Notes: generated by a model not told the origin, from the sequence alone. A stretch of 64,000 nucleotides of DNA from Rhizobium sp. (GCA_003527225.1 DPXQ01000158.1:29210-93209); one strand, 5' to 3'; counted from the first letter of the stretch, positions 1-9,086 are shown. Numbers and translations: made by a program.

Positions 1-3
1 TGG

Positions 4-1083
4 TCAGTCCCCGTCCGAGAAGGAGAAGCCCGCCCCAAGTCCGATTGCGCCGCCGAATTCGTCGCTCAGCCGCAAGATCAGGTCCTTGCTGTTGAGCAGC
101 AGGAAATCGAGCCTGGCGCGCTCGGCCTCGTCGGCGACGGCCGCCTCGATATCCGGGTTCATGTCCTCGGTCACCCGGATCAGGGACTTGATGACGAAAT
201 CGATGGAGGCGACGACCGAACGGGAATCCTCGTCAAGCAGGGCGACCATGTCCGACTGCTCAAGCAAGGTGCGAAGGCCTTCGAGATTGCCGTGGATCGA
301 GTTCCAGGTATTGCCGGAACGCCAATAGATCGCCTGCCGGGGGAAGGCCTTGTTTTCCTTGCCCTTGTAGAAGGTCTCGATCCGCTGGTCGCGAATGGCT
401 TCCGCGCTGTGAACGAGAATACCGAGCAGGGCGGTGATCGCCTCGCGGCCGTCGCGGAAGACCGGATTGTCCGGGCCGGGGTGTTTCCAGGCCGCTTGTA
501 TGCCGTCGGGCTCGTCCCATTCATCGGCAAGTTCGCCGCCGAGCCGCAGGAGATTGCCGGCGATCGCCGCGCCGTAGCGACAGCGAAAACCGTTTCTTTC
601 ATTTGCCAGGAATTCCGATCCCGTACCGAACAGCACGAATTCCAGAGCGCCGAGCCCCTGCATCGCGACGCTCTTGTCTTTCAGGGTCTCGACCGCGGTC
701 GCGCTTTCATCCGGTGCGGCGAGGATGGCCTGCACCTGCTTCAGGCCCGTGCCTTTGCGGTCGGGGTAGAAGAGAATGCGTTCGAAACGGTTGTCTTCGA
801 TCACGGGTCCGACACGGACGATCTCGATCCGCGACCACGCCGAAACCGTCTGGTCGAAGGCCGCACGGGCCGACGTCAGGTTGCCGGCGGAGGGTTCCGC
901 GCAGAGCGCCTGCATAGATGTCCGGAGATTGTCGGCCGTTTCGCGGAAATGGCGGTAGCCGGGGCGGATAAAATCATCCACCGCCTTTTCCATGACCATC
1001 GGGATGATCTCGGCACTGCGGTCCTGCGCCATGGCCGGGAAAGCCAGGCAAAGCGCGGCGATGAAGGAAAGGCCAATCCGCAT
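4..1083 (-). CDS. imelysin-family periplasmic protein (degenerate motif)
   Basis: A 359-residue exported protein of the imelysin (peptidase M75 / IrpA-like) family, associated with iron uptake in bacteria. Residues 1-19 form a signal peptide ending AMA, followed by one imelysin domain of about 320 residues. The ATG at 1083 is chosen because it begins the signal peptide and its first base is the last base of the upstream gene's stop codon (TGATG), implying translational coupling. The family motif GxHxxE reads GLGALE at residues 143-148, so the histidine is missing here, whereas the sister protein at 2665-3945 keeps it. It is the third gene of a leftward operon with the di-haem protein and the second imelysin. 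The stop lies 3 bases from the window edge. Family assignment is firm; substrate is unknown. Confidence 0.85.
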   Translation of the reverse strand: MRIGLSFIAALCLAFPAMAQDRSAEIIPMVMEKAVDDFIRPGYRHFRETADNLRTSMQALCAEPSAGNLTSARAAFDQTVSAWSRIEIVRVGPVIEDNRFERILFYPDRKGTGLKQVQAILAAPDESATAVETLKDKSVAMQGLGALEFVLFGTGSEFLANERNGFRCRYGAAIAGNLLRLGGELADEWDEPDGIQAAWKHPGPDNPVFRDGREAITALLGILVHSAEAIRDQRIETFYKGKENKAFPRQAIYWRSGNTWNSIHGNLEGLRTLLEQSDMVALLDEDSRSVVASIDFVIKSLIRVTEDMNPDIEAAVADEAERARLDFLLLNSKDLILRLSDEFGGAIGLGAGFSFSDGD

Positions 1084-2618
1084 CACAGTGACTCCAGGAA
1101 CCTGATCAGTGCTTGCCGCTCGTCGGGTGCCATGGCGGCGAAGGTGTTTCGGGCATGTTCGGCTTCCCCGCCATGCCAGAGGATGGCCTCGGTCAGATTG
1201 CGCGCCCTGCCGTCGTGGAGGAAGAAGGTGTGACCGTTGACATCGTCGGTCAACCCGATGCCCCAGAGCGGCGCCGTTCGCCATTCGCGGCCATCGGCAT
1301 CGCCGACCTGCTGGCCGTCGGCCAGACCCTCACCCATGTCGTGCAGGAGGAAATCGGAATATGGCCAGATCAGCTGGAAACGGTGCGCCTTGTTCTCGGC
1401 CTTGCGGCTCGTCACGTATTTCGGCGTGTGACAGGCGATGCAGCCGGAATTGTAGAAGAGCGACTTGCCCTTGAGCACCGTGGCATCATCGACATCGCGG
1501 CGCTTCGGAAGCGCCAGGTTTTCGGAGTAGAAGGTCACGAGGTCGAGCACCGGATCGGGTGCCTCGGTATCGCCGAGCCTCTTCTGCACGCCATGCTGCA
1601 TATCGCGGCACTTGCTTTGGGCCCGCGTGCAGTCGCCCCAGTGTCTCTGGGCGTCGGGCGTCGAGATACCGATGTCGCCGGCAAAGGCGCCCGAACTCTG
1701 GTCGCGGACCGAAGCGTTCTGGGCTTTCCAGCCGAAGCGGCCCAGTTTCAGCTCGCCGGTCCGGTGGTCGCGGGCGCGCGCTGCGCGTCCGGAAATCCCG
1801 TCGCCATCGGCATCTTCCGGGTCGGCCCTGCCGAGAATATCGGCATCCGCGATCGCTTGGATCAGGCCCATACCGATCATGGGGTTGGCGATGCGCGGCG
1901 AGAGCGTTGTTCCGGGATCGAGAGGACCGTATTGCAGGTCGCCGACCTCATAGCGGGGCCGGCGCAGGGAGGCCTTCTCCCCTCCGGCAAGCGTCACGGT
2001 TTCGTCGGTATAAGTGATCTTCATCCGCCCTTCGGCCGCAAGACCGGGCACGGCCATGTCCTGTAGTTGTTCGCCATAGACGGGATCGGGGAAGTTGAGC
2101 GCCTTGAGATCGGCGATCATCTGACCCTCCTCGTCGTCACGCGCCGGTCGCGCAAGACGGAGGAACATCGAAGTCGCGTCCGTATTGCCTTCCGGCGGAT
2201 GCCCGCGGCCATCCTTCAGGTGGCAGCTCTGGCATGCCCTCGCATTGAATAGCGGGCCGAGCCCGTCGGAGGCCTGCGTCGAGGAGGGCGAAGACACCCA
2301 GAATTTTCGAAACAGCGCATTGCCGAGCTTGAATTCCTCCTCCTCGGCAAAGGTGAGGTTCGACGAGAAATGCGAAAAGGAATCGGCATTGACCGGATAG
2401 CTCGAGGTCGCAGCACCCCCCTGCATCGGCTCGAACGGCTCGGGTTTGGAGAAGTCGGCGGTCGGCCTGACGACCTGCTCGACCCTCTTGGCATCCTTCG
2501 GCGAAAGATCGGTCCTCTTCGCCGGCTGGTCTTGCGCATGCGCCGTAGGCAGGCCGGCGAGGGATGAGACAGCGGTCAGGAGCAGTATGCGGCTATGACG
2601 GAAGATCAGGCCTGTCAT
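1083..2618 (-). CDS. di-haem oxidoreductase family protein (DUF1111, thiol oxidoreductase-like)
   Basis: A 511-residue periplasmic c-type cytochrome of the DUF1111 family. Two haem-binding motifs are visible, CQSCH at about 129-133 and CIACH at about 393-397, with the typical C-terminal HDGRA...LWHGGEA stretch. A signal peptide ending in AHA spans residues 1-28. The ATG at 2618 gives this clean signal peptide; upstream in-frame starts would add a charged leader overlapping the preceding gene. The gene lies between two imelysin genes and overlaps the downstream one by one base. In other bacteria DUF1111 proteins commonly travel with imelysins and are thought to handle iron redox chemistry at the cell surface. 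The function here is inferred from that association. Confidence 0.85.
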   Translation of the reverse strand: MTGLIFRHSRILLLTAVSSLAGLPTAHAQDQPAKRTDLSPKDAKRVEQVVRPTADFSKPEPFEPMQGGAATSSYPVNADSFSHFSSNLTFAEEEEFKLGNALFRKFWVSSPSSTQASDGLGPLFNARACQSCHLKDGRGHPPEGNTDATSMFLRLARPARDDEEGQMIADLKALNFPDPVYGEQLQDMAVPGLAAEGRMKITYTDETVTLAGGEKASLRRPRYEVGDLQYGPLDPGTTLSPRIANPMIGMGLIQAIADADILGRADPEDADGDGISGRAARARDHRTGELKLGRFGWKAQNASVRDQSSGAFAGDIGISTPDAQRHWGDCTRAQSKCRDMQHGVQKRLGDTEAPDPVLDLVTFYSENLALPKRRDVDDATVLKGKSLFYNSGCIACHTPKYVTSRKAENKAHRFQLIWPYSDFLLHDMGEGLADGQQVGDADGREWRTAPLWGIGLTDDVNGHTFFLHDGRARNLTEAILWHGGEAEHARNTFAAMAPDERQALIRFLESL

Positions 2619-2664
2619 TGGCGGAATTCGGGCCACGGGGGGGAATCCGGCGGCCCGCCTTTTC

Positions 2665-3945
2665 TTATTGGAACACGGCGTTGGGATTATCCAGGCTATC
2701 GGAGCCTTCAAGCTCGACCGCGGCAAGATCCAGCGATGCGATGACGCGCTCGATGGTCCTGGTCTGGTCGATCAGCCCGTCGATGGCAGCCTGTACGGTG
2801 GCGTTGCCCTCCGCGTTGCCCTCGCCGATCATCTGGTCATAGGCCTCGACCGTTTCGGCGCGCTTGGCCATGGCGTTCATGGCGTCGAGCGTCCTGCCGA
2901 GCTTGTCCTTCATTTCGGCATCGAGGGCAGCGTCCTTTTCCGCCACGAGTTCGGAAAGCGACGGGCCGGACATCTTGGTGCCGTCGACGCGGACATATTC
3001 GCCGGTATAGGCAGACACGATGCCGATGGCATCGTTGAGATGGGAGGCATGGGTGTTGTCGGAGAAGCAGTCGTGCTCTTCTTCCGGGTCGTGCAGCAGA
3101 ACGCCGAGCTTCATGCGTTCGCCGGCGAGTTCCCCATAGGAGAGCGATCCCATTCCCGTCAGGATCGTCGAAATGCCGGCCTTCGGATCGGCTTCGACCG
3201 CCTTCGTGGCTTCGCCGTCGGGTTGCCATGCCGCGACCATTTCCGCGAGGTCGGACACGAGAAGCGCCGAGGCGGCCTTCAGATAGGCGGCACGGCGGTC
3301 GCAATTGCCGCCGGTGCAATTCCTGGTGTCGAAATCGGTATAGGGGCGATTGCCGGCACCCGGTCCGGTGCCGTTCAGATCCTGGCCCCAGAGCAGGAAT
3401 TCGATGGCGTGATATCCGGTCGCGACATTGGCTTCGATTTCGCCGGCTTCATGCAATGTCCCGGACAGGAATTCCGGCGTGAGGTTCGTCGCGTCGACCT
3501 CCTTGCCGTTGATCTTCAGCTTCGGGTTGGCGATGACGTTTGCGACATAGAGCGTGTTCTCGTCGCTCTCGCTGCCATAGGACGCATCGACATAGTCGAT
3601 CAGGCCCTCGTCCAGCGGCCACGCATTGACCTTGCCTTCCCAGTCATCAACGACGGCGTTGCCAAAACGATAGACTTCCGACTGCTGGTAGGGAACGCGC
3701 GCCCTGATCCAGGCGGCGCGCGCCGCTTTCAGGGTTTCCTCGCTCGGGCCGGCGGTGAGGGCGGCGATGGCCTCGTCCAGAGCCTTGGCCGTCGCCAGTG
3801 AATCCTCGTATTTCGCCTGGGCCATGGCCGCATAGTGCTTCAGCACGGCCGCCTGATTGGGCGCGGCAACGGCCGGGCCGGTCGCGAAGGTCACCGAGGC
3901 GATCAGGAGCGCCAAAGTGGCGCCCAAAACGGGTTTTCGGGTCAT
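2665..3945 (-). CDS. imelysin-family iron-regulated periplasmic protein
   Basis: A 426-residue imelysin (M75, IrpA/insulin-cleaving membrane protease-like) protein. A signal peptide occupies residues 1-28 (ending AVAA). The family motif GxHxxE is intact as GYHAIE at residues 177-182, and a close cysteine pair follows near 210-217. The start has an excellent ribosome binding site, AAGGAGAG six or so bases upstream. It is the first gene of the leftward operon imelysin - di-haem protein - imelysin, 46 bases ahead of the second gene. Such proteins are iron-repressed in several bacteria; the dyad at 4024-4035 could be the operator. Family call is secure, exact role (iron binding or peptidase) is not. 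Confidence 0.88.
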   Translation of the reverse strand: MTRKPVLGATLALLIASVTFATGPAVAAPNQAAVLKHYAAMAQAKYEDSLATAKALDEAIAALTAGPSEETLKAARAAWIRARVPYQQSEVYRFGNAVVDDWEGKVNAWPLDEGLIDYVDASYGSESDENTLYVANVIANPKLKINGKEVDATNLTPEFLSGTLHEAGEIEANVATGYHAIEFLLWGQDLNGTGPGAGNRPYTDFDTRNCTGGNCDRRAAYLKAASALLVSDLAEMVAAWQPDGEATKAVEADPKAGISTILTGMGSLSYGELAGERMKLGVLLHDPEEEHDCFSDNTHASHLNDAIGIVSAYTGEYVRVDGTKMSGPSLSELVAEKDAALDAEMKDKLGRTLDAMNAMAKRAETVEAYDQMIGEGNAEGNATVQAAIDGLIDQTRTIERVIASLDLAAVELEGSDSLDNPNAVFQ

Positions 3946-4023
3946 GGTCTCTCCTTTGACGCGTGAGCGCCATTGCGTGAAACGAACCCGTCCCTCTTGG
4001 ATGAAAATTAAACTGGTGTCAAA

Positions 4024-4035
4024 TAGTCTAGATTA
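4024..4035. promoter_or_regulatory. imperfect palindrome upstream of the imelysin operon
   Basis: TAGTCTAGATTA is palindromic at 10 of 12 positions around CTAG. It sits about 80 bases upstream of the first imelysin ATG in an AT-rich stretch. It may be the operator of an iron regulator (Irr or RirA in rhizobia), but it does not closely match the consensus of either as I recall them. Confidence 0.25.
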
Positions 4036-4084
4036 ACTTTTTGCGATTCCGCGATGCTTTCTTTCAGAGTCGGTCCCGGCCGGA

Positions 4085-5371
4085 TCACGGCTTGCGTTGC
4101 ATGCGGCAAAAGAAGAATCCGTCCGTATCCGTCGTGGCCGGGCTCAGGGTGATCGTCCGTCCGTTGGAGCGCGGCTGTGCTCTTGCCGTGCCGAAGAGCT
4201 TGTTCCAGGTCTCCAGCGCCGGGGCGATCTCGAACTCGTCATGGGTGGTGCAGAAAGCCTCCACCTGGGCGTCGTTTTCCTCCGGCAGCAGCGAGCAGGT
4301 GACGTAGATCAGTTCTCCGCCCGGACGCACATAGGTTGCGGCCTCGGCCAGCGCTTCGCGCTGCTGACTGACGCGCTCTTCGAGATTGCGCGGGGTCAAT
4401 CGCCACTTGGTGTCGGGCCGGCGGCGCCAGGTACCGGTTCCGGTGCAGGGCGCATCGACGAGCACGCGATCGAAACGGCCGCGCATGGCGGCAATGCCGG
4501 AGACGGCGTCATGGACCTGGACATTGTGGGTCCCGGCGCGCTTCAGCCGTTCGATGATGGGGGCGAGCCGCTTGCGGTCGGCGTCGTAGGCATGCACCTG
4601 ACCCTTGTTGTGCATGGCGGCTGCCATGGCCAGCGTCTTGCCGCCGCCGCCCGCGCAAAAGTCCAGCACCTGATCGCCATCGCGGGGATCGACGAGATCG
4701 GCAACGATCTGTGATCCCTCGTCCTGGACTTCGAACCAGCCCTTCTGGAACGACAGTTCCGCCGTGACGTTCGGAAGCCGGGACGGGCCCTCGCCGGCGG
4801 CAATCCGGATACCGTGGCGCGCAATCTCGGCGGCCTGCGCGCCGGTGCGCTCCAGTGCCTTCAGGACCTTTTCGCGGGTTGCCTTCAGCGTATTGACGCG
4901 GAGATCGAGCGTGGGGCGCCTGGCAAGGGCCTGAGCCTCCGACAGCCAGCCTTCACCGAACGCTGTTTCCAATGAGGGCTGTACCCAGTCGGGGATATCG
5001 CCCTGGACGTTCAGGGGCGCGTCCTCGATGCAGCGGGTGCCAAAAGCCGACAATTGCGCCGGCGTCAGCGGCTCCGGCGCGAAATTGTCACCATCGAGCG
5101 TGGCGGCAAGCGTTTCGATCGTGAAGTGCCACTGGCGAAGCAGGACCGCATGGGCGAGCGCGGACGCACTGTCATCGTCCATCAGCCAGGCATGGGAGAG
5201 TTTCATCCGCAGGGCGTCGTAGACGATGTTGCCGATTGCGGCGCGATCGCCCGATCCCGCGAAACGGTGCGACAGCCCCCAATCCTTCAGCGCATCCGCG
5301 ACCGGCCTGCGGCGGGTCTCAATGTCATCCAGAACCTCGATTGCACCGGCAAGGCGGCCGCCCAAACGCAT
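4085..5371 (-). CDS. RsmB/NOP-family RNA (cytosine-C5) methyltransferase
   Basis: A 428-residue SAM-dependent RNA m5C methyltransferase. An N-terminal NusB-like helical region (about 1-130) is followed by a PUA-like linker and the catalytic Rossmann domain. SAM motif I is at 237-246 (DFCAGGGGKT), motif IV PCTG at 308-311 and motif VI TCS at 358-360, supplying the two cysteines expected of the RsmB/NOP mechanism. The start at 5371 is preferred over an in-frame ATG 135 bases upstream because TAGGAGAG lies just before it. Likely target is rRNA, but the position cannot be read from sequence. It is a single gene between the imelysin operon promoter and the RlpA-like gene. Confidence 0.88.
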   Translation of the reverse strand: MRLGGRLAGAIEVLDDIETRRRPVADALKDWGLSHRFAGSGDRAAIGNIVYDALRMKLSHAWLMDDDSASALAHAVLLRQWHFTIETLAATLDGDNFAPEPLTPAQLSAFGTRCIEDAPLNVQGDIPDWVQPSLETAFGEGWLSEAQALARRPTLDLRVNTLKATREKVLKALERTGAQAAEIARHGIRIAAGEGPSRLPNVTAELSFQKGWFEVQDEGSQIVADLVDPRDGDQVLDFCAGGGGKTLAMAAAMHNKGQVHAYDADRKRLAPIIERLKRAGTHNVQVHDAVSGIAAMRGRFDRVLVDAPCTGTGTWRRRPDTKWRLTPRNLEERVSQQREALAEAATYVRPGGELIYVTCSLLPEENDAQVEAFCTTHDEFEIAPALETWNKLFGTARAQPRSNGRTITLSPATTDTDGFFFCRMQRKP

Positions 5372-5474
5372 GTCATCTCTCCTAGAACAGAAGATTGCGT
5401 GGTAACGGCGAACCGCGGCAAGAGCAAGCGCCTGGGGCCGATCGACCTTCAGGTTTCGGGCGTGGCGGTATTCG

Positions 5475-5837
5475 TCAGCCAATGATCTCGTAGCAGACTT
5501 TGCCATGGCCAGCCCGGATCATGCCGATGTTCTGGGCGGCGGCCTTCGAAAGGTCGAGCACCCGACCGCGGATGAACGGGCCGCGATCATTGATGCGCAC
5601 CACGACGCTTTTGCCGTTCTTGGCATTGGTGACCTTGAGTTTGGTCCCGAAGCGCAGCGACTTGTGAGCGGCGGTGAGGAGCGAGGGGTTCATACGTTCA
5701 CCCGAAGCTGTCTTGGAGTGAAGCGCATACCAGGATGCGCCGCCGCATGAAGATCCTGCCGAAGCTTCAAGCGGGGCGAGAACACCAAGGGCAGATATAG
5801 CTGCGACAGTGATAATAGAGCGCCGGATATTCTTCAA
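5475..5837 (-). CDS. RlpA-like septal ring lytic transglycosylase family protein
   Basis: A small exported protein with one double-psi beta-barrel (RlpA-like) domain. The region [15 protein letters not shown], then [12 protein letters not shown], then NDRGPF and RVLDLSKAA are hallmarks of the fold. RlpA proteins cut naked glycan strands in peptidoglycan; short versions like this lack the SPOR domain. I choose a TTG start at 5837, giving 120 residues, because it immediately begins a textbook signal peptide (MKNIRRSII..., ending ASA) and has AGGGA upstream. The longer ATG version at 5909 (144 residues) adds a polar leader that would block a normal signal peptide. A perfect 17-bp palindrome about 100 bases upstream may control it. 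Confidence 0.85.
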   Translation of the reverse strand: MKNIRRSIITVAAISALGVLAPLEASAGSSCGGASWYALHSKTASGERMNPSLLTAAHKSLRFGTKLKVTNAKNGKSVVVRINDRGPFIRGRVLDLSKAAAQNIGMIRAGHGKVCYEIIG

Positions 5838-5935
5838 TGTAGATTTCCCTATGCGTTGAAGGTAGCCAGAAATTGCGTGACTACGCTTAGGCTGAGGGAA
5901 AAATGGCAAAAACGTGCCTCGTTGCGATCACGTAC

Positions 5936-5952
5936 TGTTACACAGTGTAACA
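5936..5952. promoter_or_regulatory. perfect 17-bp palindrome, candidate operator
   Basis: TGTTACAC A GTGTAACA is a perfect inverted repeat of 8-bp arms around one base, lying about 100 bases upstream of the TTG start of the RlpA-like gene. Its form resembles operators of TetR-type or FNR/CRP-type dimeric regulators. No regulator gene lies next to it. Confidence 0.5.
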
Positions 5953-6155
5953 TTCGTGATGACGGGCGTCTGATATGGGCGGGCGGGATTTTTCTCTATT
6001 CGGAGAAAAGTTGTTTAAAAACAGCCAAAAAGCCGGAATGGCATTTCAGTCGAAGGCCTGTCTGAGGCGTTCACGAAAAATATTCTGGAAAATTTTTGCA
6101 GACTGCCACATTCGCTGCCCAAAATGCGGAGATTTCGAGGCATCGTGTAGTGCGT

Positions 6156-6171
6156 CGCCGCAGAGGCGGCG
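6156..6171. terminator. GC-rich hairpin after the gst-queG-SDR operon
   Basis: CGCCGC AGAG GCGGCG forms a 6-bp stem with a 4-base loop about 27 bases past the stop of the leftward SDR gene. There is no T-run, so it may be only a weak or factor-assisted terminator. Confidence 0.3.
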
Positions 6172-6197
6172 CCGATCCACCTAAATGCGGGAACGCC

Positions 6198-7070
6198 TCA
6201 TTTGTTCCACTGGCCGCTCTCCCAGAGCTGTTTCAGGGAAACGCGGTAGTCCGGATAGAGGAACCGAAACCCCAGCGCCTTGATCCCTGCGTTCGAAACC
6301 CGCTTGTTCTCGCCATAGAAGGAGCGCGCCATGGGCGAGAGTTCCGCCGTTTCGAAATCCTGTTCCGGTGGCGGGACGACCCCCATGAGGCGCGCGGCTT
6401 CGGTAATGACGTCCTGCGGCGGGCAGGGCTCGCTGTCGGTGACGTTGAAGATGCCGGCTGAACGGGCCGCGGCCGAGAGAAGGGTGGCGCCGGCGATATC
6501 CTCGACGCGAATGCGGTTGAACACCTGGTCTTTTTTGATGAGACGCCGCGCCGTACCATTGGCAAGATTGACAAAGGCGTTTCGTCCCGGGCCATAAATG
6601 CCAGAGAGCCTGAGGATGGCGAGCGGTATGCCGCTTGCTTCGGCGAGCGCGCGCCAGGCATCTTCCGCCTCCAGCCGTTCCATGGACCTGGCCGAAACGG
6701 GTTTGCAGGGCGTGTCCTCGTCAACCCACGCACCGCCATGGTCGCCATAGACCCCGACCGTCGAAAGATAGCCGATCCATTCGAGCGAGGGCATCAGGCG
6801 CGCGAGATCCGTGCCGAGAATTCGGATCAGCGGATCTCCCTCGCGTCCGGGCGCGATCGACTGCACCAGATGAGTGACGGTTCGCAATTCGGTCGAAAGG
6901 TCAGGTGAAATCGACGCGCCTTCGAAGACGTAGGGGCGCATTCCGGACGCTTCCAATGCCGGCATCTTCTCCGCGCTGCGCGTCGTACCGGCGACCGTGT
7001 GTCCCTGGCTGGCGACAAGGCTGCCGATCGCCTTGCCGGAATAGCCGGCGCCGAAAATCATCATTCGCAT
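6198..7070 (-). CDS. SDR-family NAD(P)-dependent epimerase/reductase (YeeZ-like)
   Basis: A 290-residue extended short-chain dehydrogenase/reductase. The dinucleotide-binding glycine motif is FGAGYSGKAIG at residues 5-15, and a conserved GIYGPGR segment lies mid-protein. The ATG at 7070 is preferred over one 87 bases upstream because GAGGACA stands before it and the Rossmann motif then starts at residue 5. It is the last gene of the leftward gst-queG-SDR operon, 10 bases after queG. Members near queG are usually annotated only as NAD(P)-dependent epimerase/dehydratase; the substrate is unknown. Confidence 0.82.
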   Translation of the reverse strand: MRMMIFGAGYSGKAIGSLVASQGHTVAGTTRSAEKMPALEASGMRPYVFEGASISPDLSTELRTVTHLVQSIAPGREGDPLIRILGTDLARLMPSLEWIGYLSTVGVYGDHGGAWVDEDTPCKPVSARSMERLEAEDAWRALAEASGIPLAILRLSGIYGPGRNAFVNLANGTARRLIKKDQVFNRIRVEDIAGATLLSAAARSAGIFNVTDSEPCPPQDVITEAARLMGVVPPPEQDFETAELSPMARSFYGENKRVSNAGIKALGFRFLYPDYRVSLKQLWESGQWNK

Positions 7071-7080
7071 CGTGTTGTCC

Positions 7081-8229
7081 TCATCGGTCCCATTCCGACA
7101 GCGCGTCCGGATCGGTTTCAAGCGGGCGATTGGCGTTGCGCAGCCGGGCGAAAGCATCGGGGTCCATCAGCCGGGACAGGGCCCAGGCGGCCATGCCGCG
7201 AACCTCCGCCGCTTCGTCGTGAAGAAGGTTCGTGCACGGACCGATCAGGTCCGGCAGGCCCGAGTTTCCCGCAGCGATCAGCACGTTGCGCACGAAGCGG
7301 GCACGCCCGATCCTCTTGACGGGCGAGCCCGCAAAGAAGGAACGGAAGGCGGGATCGTCAAGAGTGAGCAGAAAGGCGATATCCGGCTCGCGCAGATCGT
7401 CTCGGGCCTTGAGTTTCATTTCCCTCGCCGTTTCGGCAAACTTGTTCCATGGGCAGGCCGCAAGGCAGTCGTCGCAGCCATAGATGCGATTGCCGAAGGC
7501 CGGCCGGAGTGCGGGATCGATGGCGCCCTTGTGCTCGATGGTGAGATAGGAAATGCAGCGGCGCGCGTCGATCCTGTAGGGTGCGGGAAAGGCATCGGTC
7601 GGGCAGGCGTCAAGGCAGGCGCGGCAGGAGCCGCAATGGTCGGTCTCGGCCTCGTCGAAGTCAAGCTCTGCCGTGGTGAACAGGCTTCCGAGAAAGAGCC
7701 AGGAGCCATAGGTGCGGCTGACGAGGTTGGTGTGCTTGCCCTGCCAGCCCAGCCCGGCGGCTTCGGCCAGCGGCTTTTCCATCACCGGCGCGGTGTCGAC
7801 GAACACCTTCACGTCCGCTCCGGCGCGCGCGGCAAACCGCGTGGCGATTTCCTTCAGCCGGCCTTTCATGACGTCGTGATAGTCGCGATTGCGGGCGTAG
7901 ACGGAGATCGCGGCCTTGGCGGGTTTGGCCTGCAGATAGCGTGGGTCGAGGTCGGGGCCGTAGTTCATGCCGAAGAGCACGATCGAGCGCACCTCGCCCC
8001 AAAGAACGCGGGGATCGCAGCGGCGCTCGCGGGTTTCGGGCATCCAGCTCATGGTGCCGTGATAGCCGGCATCGATATAGGCTGACAGACGCGCAGGCGC
8101 CTGCGGTATCGCATCGGGACCGGTGATGCGGCAGAGCTCGAAGCCCTGCGCCGCGGCTTCCTGGCGGATGAAACCGGTCAGGCGCGCGCGCGTCCGGCTC
8201 TCCTTTTCATCGGCCTGCTTCCCGGGCAT
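7081..8229 (-). CDS. queG: epoxyqueuosine reductase
   Basis: QueG, 382 residues, carries out the last step of queuosine synthesis, reducing epoxyqueuosine to queuosine in tRNA with cobalamin and two 4Fe-4S clusters. The cluster ligands are visible as CxxCxxCxxxC at residues 199-209, a lone Cys at 225 and CxxCxxxC at 252-259. The expected catalytic Asp lies at about 145 in [19 protein letters not shown]-terminal HEAT-like region follows. GAGGAGC lies five bases before the ATG. It is the middle gene of gst-queG-SDR, 12 bases after gst. Length and motifs are typical. Confidence 0.95.
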   Translation of the reverse strand: MPGKQADEKESRTRARLTGFIRQEAAAQGFELCRITGPDAIPQAPARLSAYIDAGYHGTMSWMPETRERRCDPRVLWGEVRSIVLFGMNYGPDLDPRYLQAKPAKAAISVYARNRDYHDVMKGRLKEIATRFAARAGADVKVFVDTAPVMEKPLAEAAGLGWQGKHTNLVSRTYGSWLFLGSLFTTAELDFDEAETDHCGSCRACLDACPTDAFPAPYRIDARRCISYLTIEHKGAIDPALRPAFGNRIYGCDDCLAACPWNKFAETAREMKLKARDDLREPDIAFLLTLDDPAFRSFFAGSPVKRIGRARFVRNVLIAAGNSGLPDLIGPCTNLLHDEAAEVRGMAAWALSRLMDPDAFARLRNANRPLETDPDALSEWDR

Positions 8230-8241
8230 GGCCGCTCCTCG

Positions 8242-8934
8242 TCAGAAATCCAGATCCGCATAATGCGAAACCGGCGTCAGTCCGCGCACGCGTTCTGCAA
8301 GCAGCGGGCGGAACGAAGGGCGCGATTTCAGGCGCTGGTACCATTCCTTCGCGACCGGCGTCTCCGCCCAATCGATCTCGCCCATGTAGTCGAGAACGGA
8401 TATGGCGGCTGCGGCAGCAAGGTCGGCATAACTCATGCGGTCGCCTGCAAGCCACGGCCGCGACCCGGAGAGCCATGTGAGATACTTCATGTGCTGACGG
8501 ATGTTGCTGCGGGCCGTGCGCAGGACTTTGGAATCCGGCGCGCCGCCTCCCAGCCCGTTTGGAATTTGCAGCTTGTGGACGCGCTCGCGCACCAGCGGGC
8601 GGGTTACGTCCTGTTCCATCTTCTGTAGGAACCACTCAGTCAGCCGTCTGATCTCGGCGCGCTGGAACGGATCTTCGGCAAGGAGCCTCCGGTCGCGCTT
8701 GAGCACGCCATGCGTCTCATCGAGAAATTCCGAGATCACCGTGGCTCCGCAAAGCGCGCGCATATTGTCGTCAACATAGACCGGTAGCGTTCCCGCCGGA
8801 TTGAGCGTCAGGAATTCCCTGCGCTTTTCCCAGGTCTGCTCTTCCACAAGATCGGCCTGAAAGCCGTATTCGGAAAGAACCAGCCGGATGAACCGGGACG
8901 CGGTCGACATGGGATGATGATACAATGTTGGCAT
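8242..8934 (-). CDS. glutathione S-transferase family protein
   Basis: A 230-residue GST. The N-terminal thioredoxin fold begins YHHPMSTASRF and contains the NPAGTLPVYVDD segment with the cis-proline needed to bind glutathione. The C-terminal all-helical domain contains the SYADLAAAAAIS N-capping region. It heads the leftward operon with queG and the SDR gene. The substrate is unknown. No strong ribosome binding site is visible, but the start fits the family's beginning. Confidence 0.88.
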   Translation of the reverse strand: MPTLYHHPMSTASRFIRLVLSEYGFQADLVEEQTWEKRREFLTLNPAGTLPVYVDDNMRALCGATVISEFLDETHGVLKRDRRLLAEDPFQRAEIRRLTEWFLQKMEQDVTRPLVRERVHKLQIPNGLGGGAPDSKVLRTARSNIRQHMKYLTWLSGSRPWLAGDRMSYADLAAAAAISVLDYMGEIDWAETPVAKEWYQRLKSRPSFRPLLAERVRGLTPVSHYADLDF

Positions 8935-9086
8935 TGCTGTCCGTATTCTCTGCTACTTGGACGCCGGCAGGCTACGGCCGCAACTCGGGCGGCTGGCCAT
9001 GACCACGGCTTCCAAGCTATAGGTGCTTGGCCCCATCAACACAAGCGAATCAACCCCATCACCACGTTGCCTCCAAAGGACTTTTC

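Larger units (their letters stand above)
5838..6197. other. noncoding stretch between rlpA-like gene and SDR gene
   Basis: About 360 bases without a credible gene. It is richer in A/T than its surroundings and holds the leftward promoter region of the RlpA-like gene, the perfect palindrome at 5936-5952 and a GC-rich hairpin at 6156-6171 just after the SDR stop. Open frames of about 69 codons here have no ribosome binding site or recognisable product. Confidence 0.6.

Noticed and set aside
2668..3801. 377-codon frame antisense to the imelysin gene
   Set aside because: Imelysin has signal peptide, motif and strong ribosome binding site; the antisense frame has none.
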